Part shown: positions 4,759-6,203 of the stretch, piece after piece
Layout: each line of letters begins with the position of its first letter
How positions within the stretch are numbered: the first letter of the stretch is position 1
Source of the DNA: CAYOHY01 sp964403885
Lineage (GTDB): Bacteria; Actinomycetota; Coriobacteriia; Anaerosomatales; PHET01
Assembly (NCBI GenBank): GCA_964403885.1
Contig: CAYOHY010000081.1
Location: 1 to 6,203, forward strand
Reading direction: 5' to 3'
Length of the DNA stretch: 6,203 bases
The notes under the pieces: model-generated
Database searches by the model: none
What the model saw: the letters and a program-made list of their open reading frames with translations, nothing else
What the model was told of the DNA's origin: nothing
Program-made: the position numbers and the translations under genes

Positions 4759-5046
4759 ATGAAGCTCGCATTCTGGAGTGTGTTCTCGGCAGGGTTTGTG
4801 GCGTGCTCGGCGCTGGGCATCGGGCCGGTGCTCAAGCGGATGGGAGGCGACTGGACATCGGCGCCCATGGTCATCGGGATCGTGCTGGGCGTGATGATCG
4901 TGGTGCTCGCGGTGATGTTCGCCACGGGGTTGCGGCCTGCGCTGATGCGAAGCGATGCCGCGCTGCTCTACGCGCTCGCCGCCGTGATCGCGGCGAAGGT
5001 GGCGGTAGGGGCGCTGGCGATGAGCGGCGTGTTTGGCGGTGCGTAG
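4759..5046 (+). CDS. Small three-helix membrane protein of unknown function (operon gene 2)
   Basis: A 95-aa protein that I do not recognise. Three hydrophobic segments span residues 4-22 (FWSVFSAGFVACSALGIG), 35-57 (APMVIGIVLGVMIVVLAVMFATG) and 68-90 (ALLYALAAVIAAKVAVGALAMSG). A basic loop, V-L-K-R-M-G-G-D-W, lies at 24-32 and a short R-P-A-L-M-R loop at 59-64. One Lys (80) is buried in the third helix, which is unusual and may matter for function or for packing with a partner. GGGAGAG at 4747-4753 gives the ribosome binding site. The 15-nt gap from the previous gene implies co-transcription under the same operator, and the two proteins may act together in the membrane. A strong hairpin follows its stop codon. 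Confidence 0.8.
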   Translation: MKLAFWSVFSAGFVACSALGIGPVLKRMGGDWTSAPMVIGIVLGVMIVVLAVMFATGLRPALMRSDAALLYALAAVIAAKVAVGALAMSGVFGGA

Positions 5047-5069
5047 TCGCCACTGCGTGCAGTTGGCGA
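5047..5069 (+). other. Intercistronic RNA hairpin after operon gene 2
   Basis: Starting directly after the TAG, TCGCC (5047-5051) pairs with GGCGA (5065-5069), and ACTG (5052-5055) pairs with CAGT (5060-5063). One T (5064) is bulged and the loop is CGTG. This nine-pair stem lacks a T-tract, so it looks more like a 3'-end protecting or attenuating hairpin between gene 2 and the 62-aa gene than a classic terminator. Confidence 0.5.
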
Positions 5070-5121
5070 GGCCGGCTCAGGAGATGGTCGACGCCTCCTC
5101 CGGGTAGAAGCATCACAACAC

Positions 5122-5130
5122 GAGGAGGGG
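5122..5130 (+). promoter_or_regulatory. Strong ribosome binding site of the 62-aa gene
   Basis: GAGGAGGGG lies 4 nt before ATG 5135. Its strength argues that this very short gene is translated, perhaps at a higher level than the two genes before it. Confidence 0.75.
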
Positions 5131-5134
5131 ACAC

Positions 5135-5323
5135 ATGGCAGACGCAGGAACGAACGGTGCCGCCGCCGGTGCCGGCGCGGTGTACGGATTGGGCTTCTTT
5201 GGTGCGGTCTTCTACTACATCCAGACGGCCACGAGCTTCTTCGACGGGCTCATCGGCTTCTTCAAGGCGTTCTTCTGGCCGGGCTTCATGGTGTACGAGC
5301 TGATGAAGTTCCTGAAGATGTAG
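5135..5323 (+). CDS. 62-aa aromatic-rich small membrane protein (conserved hypothetical type)
   Basis: A 62-aa protein. A flexible Gly/Ala N-terminus (residues 1-15) leads into V-Y-G-L-G-F-F-G-A-V-F-Y-Y-I-Q (16-30), then T-S-F-F-D-G-L-I-G-F-F-K-A-F-F-W-P-G-F-M-V-Y-E-L-M-K-F-L (33-60). That gives two short hydrophobic helices with an unusual density of Phe, Tyr and Gly. From memory, short proteins with a Y-G-L-G-x-x-G-A-x-x-Y-x-x-Q start and a W-P-x-F-x-V-Y-E end are conserved hypotheticals in several bacterial groups; no function is known to me. It probably belongs to the TetR-controlled group, 88 nt after gene 2, but a separate promoter is possible because of the intervening hairpin. Its last 38 bp overlap the 3' end of the opposing phosphatase gene, so neither stop can be followed by an ordinary terminator in between. 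Confidence 0.82.
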   Translation: MADAGTNGAAAGAGAVYGLGFFGAVFYYIQTATSFFDGLIGFFKAFFWPGFMVYELMKFLKM

Positions 5324-6203
5324 GCGTCACGCGGAAGCTGTCCACGAGCTTGCCGTCGGCGGAGCGGAACTCACAGCGCAGTGAGTCGCCCTCGACGGTC
5401 ACCTTGAGCGCTCCCCAGTTCGCGTTGTAGCGCTTCACGCTGCCGGAGACCGGTGTCGCGAACGGCTTTCGTGTCGCGCCACCCAGCCCGTTGACCACGT
5501 AGGTGGTCCCGTCGCGCTGGATACGCTCGTACACGTGGGCGTGGCCGGAGAGCACGGCGTCGGCGCCCCACTGCGCGTAGGGCCACTGCAGCGCCGGCGT
5601 CGAGCCATGGTCGCGATCCGATGAGTACGGCGGATGGTGGTCGACCACCAGGTTGAACTGCGAGCGTGAGGCGTGGAGCGCCGTGCGCAGCCAGCGCGCC
5701 TGTTTCGACGTGCGGGTGATCCCAGCGGGTTCCTGGGGGTTGGAGTTCACCACGAACAGGTGCACGGGACCCATGACCACGTCGTAGTACCGCTCGTTAC
5801 CCGAGAAGGAACGGTAGCCCGTGCCCGGGAGCTCGAAGTAGGACAGGTACGTCTCCGGCGCGGGCGTCGCGTCGGTGTAGTCGTGGTTGCCCATCGAGGG
5901 GAAGAAGCGGTGGCGCGACACCCACTGGCCGTAGTAGGCGCCGGTCGAGCGCTTGTACTTGTCGAGACCGGTACCACCGGCCTCGCGGTAGTAGTCGTCA
6001 CCGGTGGTCACGACGAACTCCGGCTTCCACGAGGCCACGAGCCGAGCGACCGCGGCCTCGTTCGCGTTGTTCATGCCGTAGTCGCCGATCACCGCGAACA
6101 CGAGCGGTGGCGTGGTGACGGCGGAAGCCGCCACGGGCGAGGGGAGCGTCGCGAGCGGCACGCTCAGCGTCTGTCCCGCGCAGCCGGCGAGCACGCCCGC
6201 AAG
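5286..6203 (-). CDS. Metallophosphoesterase lipoprotein of purple-acid-phosphatase type, 5' end beyond the window
   Basis: 305 residues are visible in this minus-strand gene. The first ones read L-A-G-V-L-A-G-C-A-G, the end of a lipoprotein signal peptide with lipobox L-A-G-C, so the start lies upstream outside the window and the product is exported and lipid-anchored. Numbering from the GTG codon at 6194, all five purple-acid-phosphatase motif blocks are present: G-D-Y-G (37-40), G-D-D-Y-Y (65-69, with the metal-binding Asp and the Tyr that gives the purple colour), G-N-H-D (102-105), V-D-H-H (184-187) and G-H-A-H (217-220). Family members hydrolyse phosphate mono- or diesters using a dinuclear Fe/metal centre. 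The likely role is extracytoplasmic phosphate scavenging, or nucleotide or lipid phosphate turnover. A Ser/Thr-rich tail ends the protein. It is convergent with the 62-aa gene and overlaps it by 38 bp. Confidence 0.92.
   Translation of the reverse strand, partial: LAGVLAGCAGQTLSVPLATLPSPVAASAVTTPPLVFAVIGDYGMNNANEAAVARLVASWKPEFVVTTGDDYYREAGGTGLDKYKRSTGAYYGQWVSRHRFFPSMGNHDYTDATPAPETYLSYFELPGTGYRSFSGNERYYDVVMGPVHLFVVNSNPQEPAGITRTSKQARWLRTALHASRSQFNLVVDHHPPYSSDRDHGSTPALQWPYAQWGADAVLSGHAHVYERIQRDGTTYVVNGLGGATRKPFATPVSGSVKRYNANWGALKVTVEGDSLRCEFRSADGKLVDSFRVTPTSSGTSSARTP

Noticed and set aside
4380..5303. A 307-codon plus-strand frame over the small membrane genes
   Set aside because: Arg-rich and without domain features, it is a shadow of the 115-, 95- and 62-aa genes, which have ribosome binding sites and coherent membrane helices.
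1..6203. CRISPR array, insertion sequence, tRNA or attachment site
   Set aside because: No periodic long direct repeats, transposase frame, terminal inverted repeats flanked by target duplications, or cloverleaf sequence was found on either strand.

Overview
The window is GC-rich, with G or C at most third codon positions, strong Shine-Dalgarno sites and short intergenic regions. The gene types fit a high-GC Gram-positive bacterium, most likely an actinobacterium: PadR regulators paired with small membrane proteins, a TetR repressor with tiny membrane-protein genes, and a COG1453-type iron-sulfur aldo/keto reductase. The last is common in anaerobes, so a Coriobacteriia-like lineage is possible, but that is inference. 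No mobile element, CRISPR array, tRNA or rRNA is visible.

Left part (1-2308). A truncated Rieske-type protein runs leftward off the window edge. Divergent from it is a two-gene cassette: a PadR regulator followed by a four-helix membrane protein with an N-terminal HAAS/DUF1700-like domain. Facing it tail to tail is a second cassette on the minus strand: another PadR regulator, overlapping by 4 nt a DUF2812-type membrane protein. The second PadR gene has a good sigma-70-type promoter. One 7-5-7 inverted repeat covers the gap between its -35 and -10, and a second copy lies exactly 30 bp away, just past the predicted transcription start. This is the layout expected of self-repression.

Middle part (2309-3628). 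An aldo/keto reductase with an intact catalytic tetrad and a C-terminal tail carrying two four-cysteine iron-sulfur motifs reads rightward, divergent from the second PadR gene.

Right part (3629-6203). A TetR-family repressor is followed by a probable operon of two small three-helix membrane proteins (115 and 95 aa) and then a 62-aa aromatic-rich small membrane protein. The main discovery is a perfect inverted repeat, GGAAACT-N12-AGTTTCC. It occurs three times in the window: twice in tandem (31 bp apart) in front of tetR, and once in front of the small-membrane-protein genes. It ties repressor and target genes into a predicted regulon of unknown function. The window ends with a convergent lipoprotein with the full purple-acid-phosphatase motif set; its 3' end overlaps the 62-aa gene by 38 bp and its N-terminus lies beyond the window.
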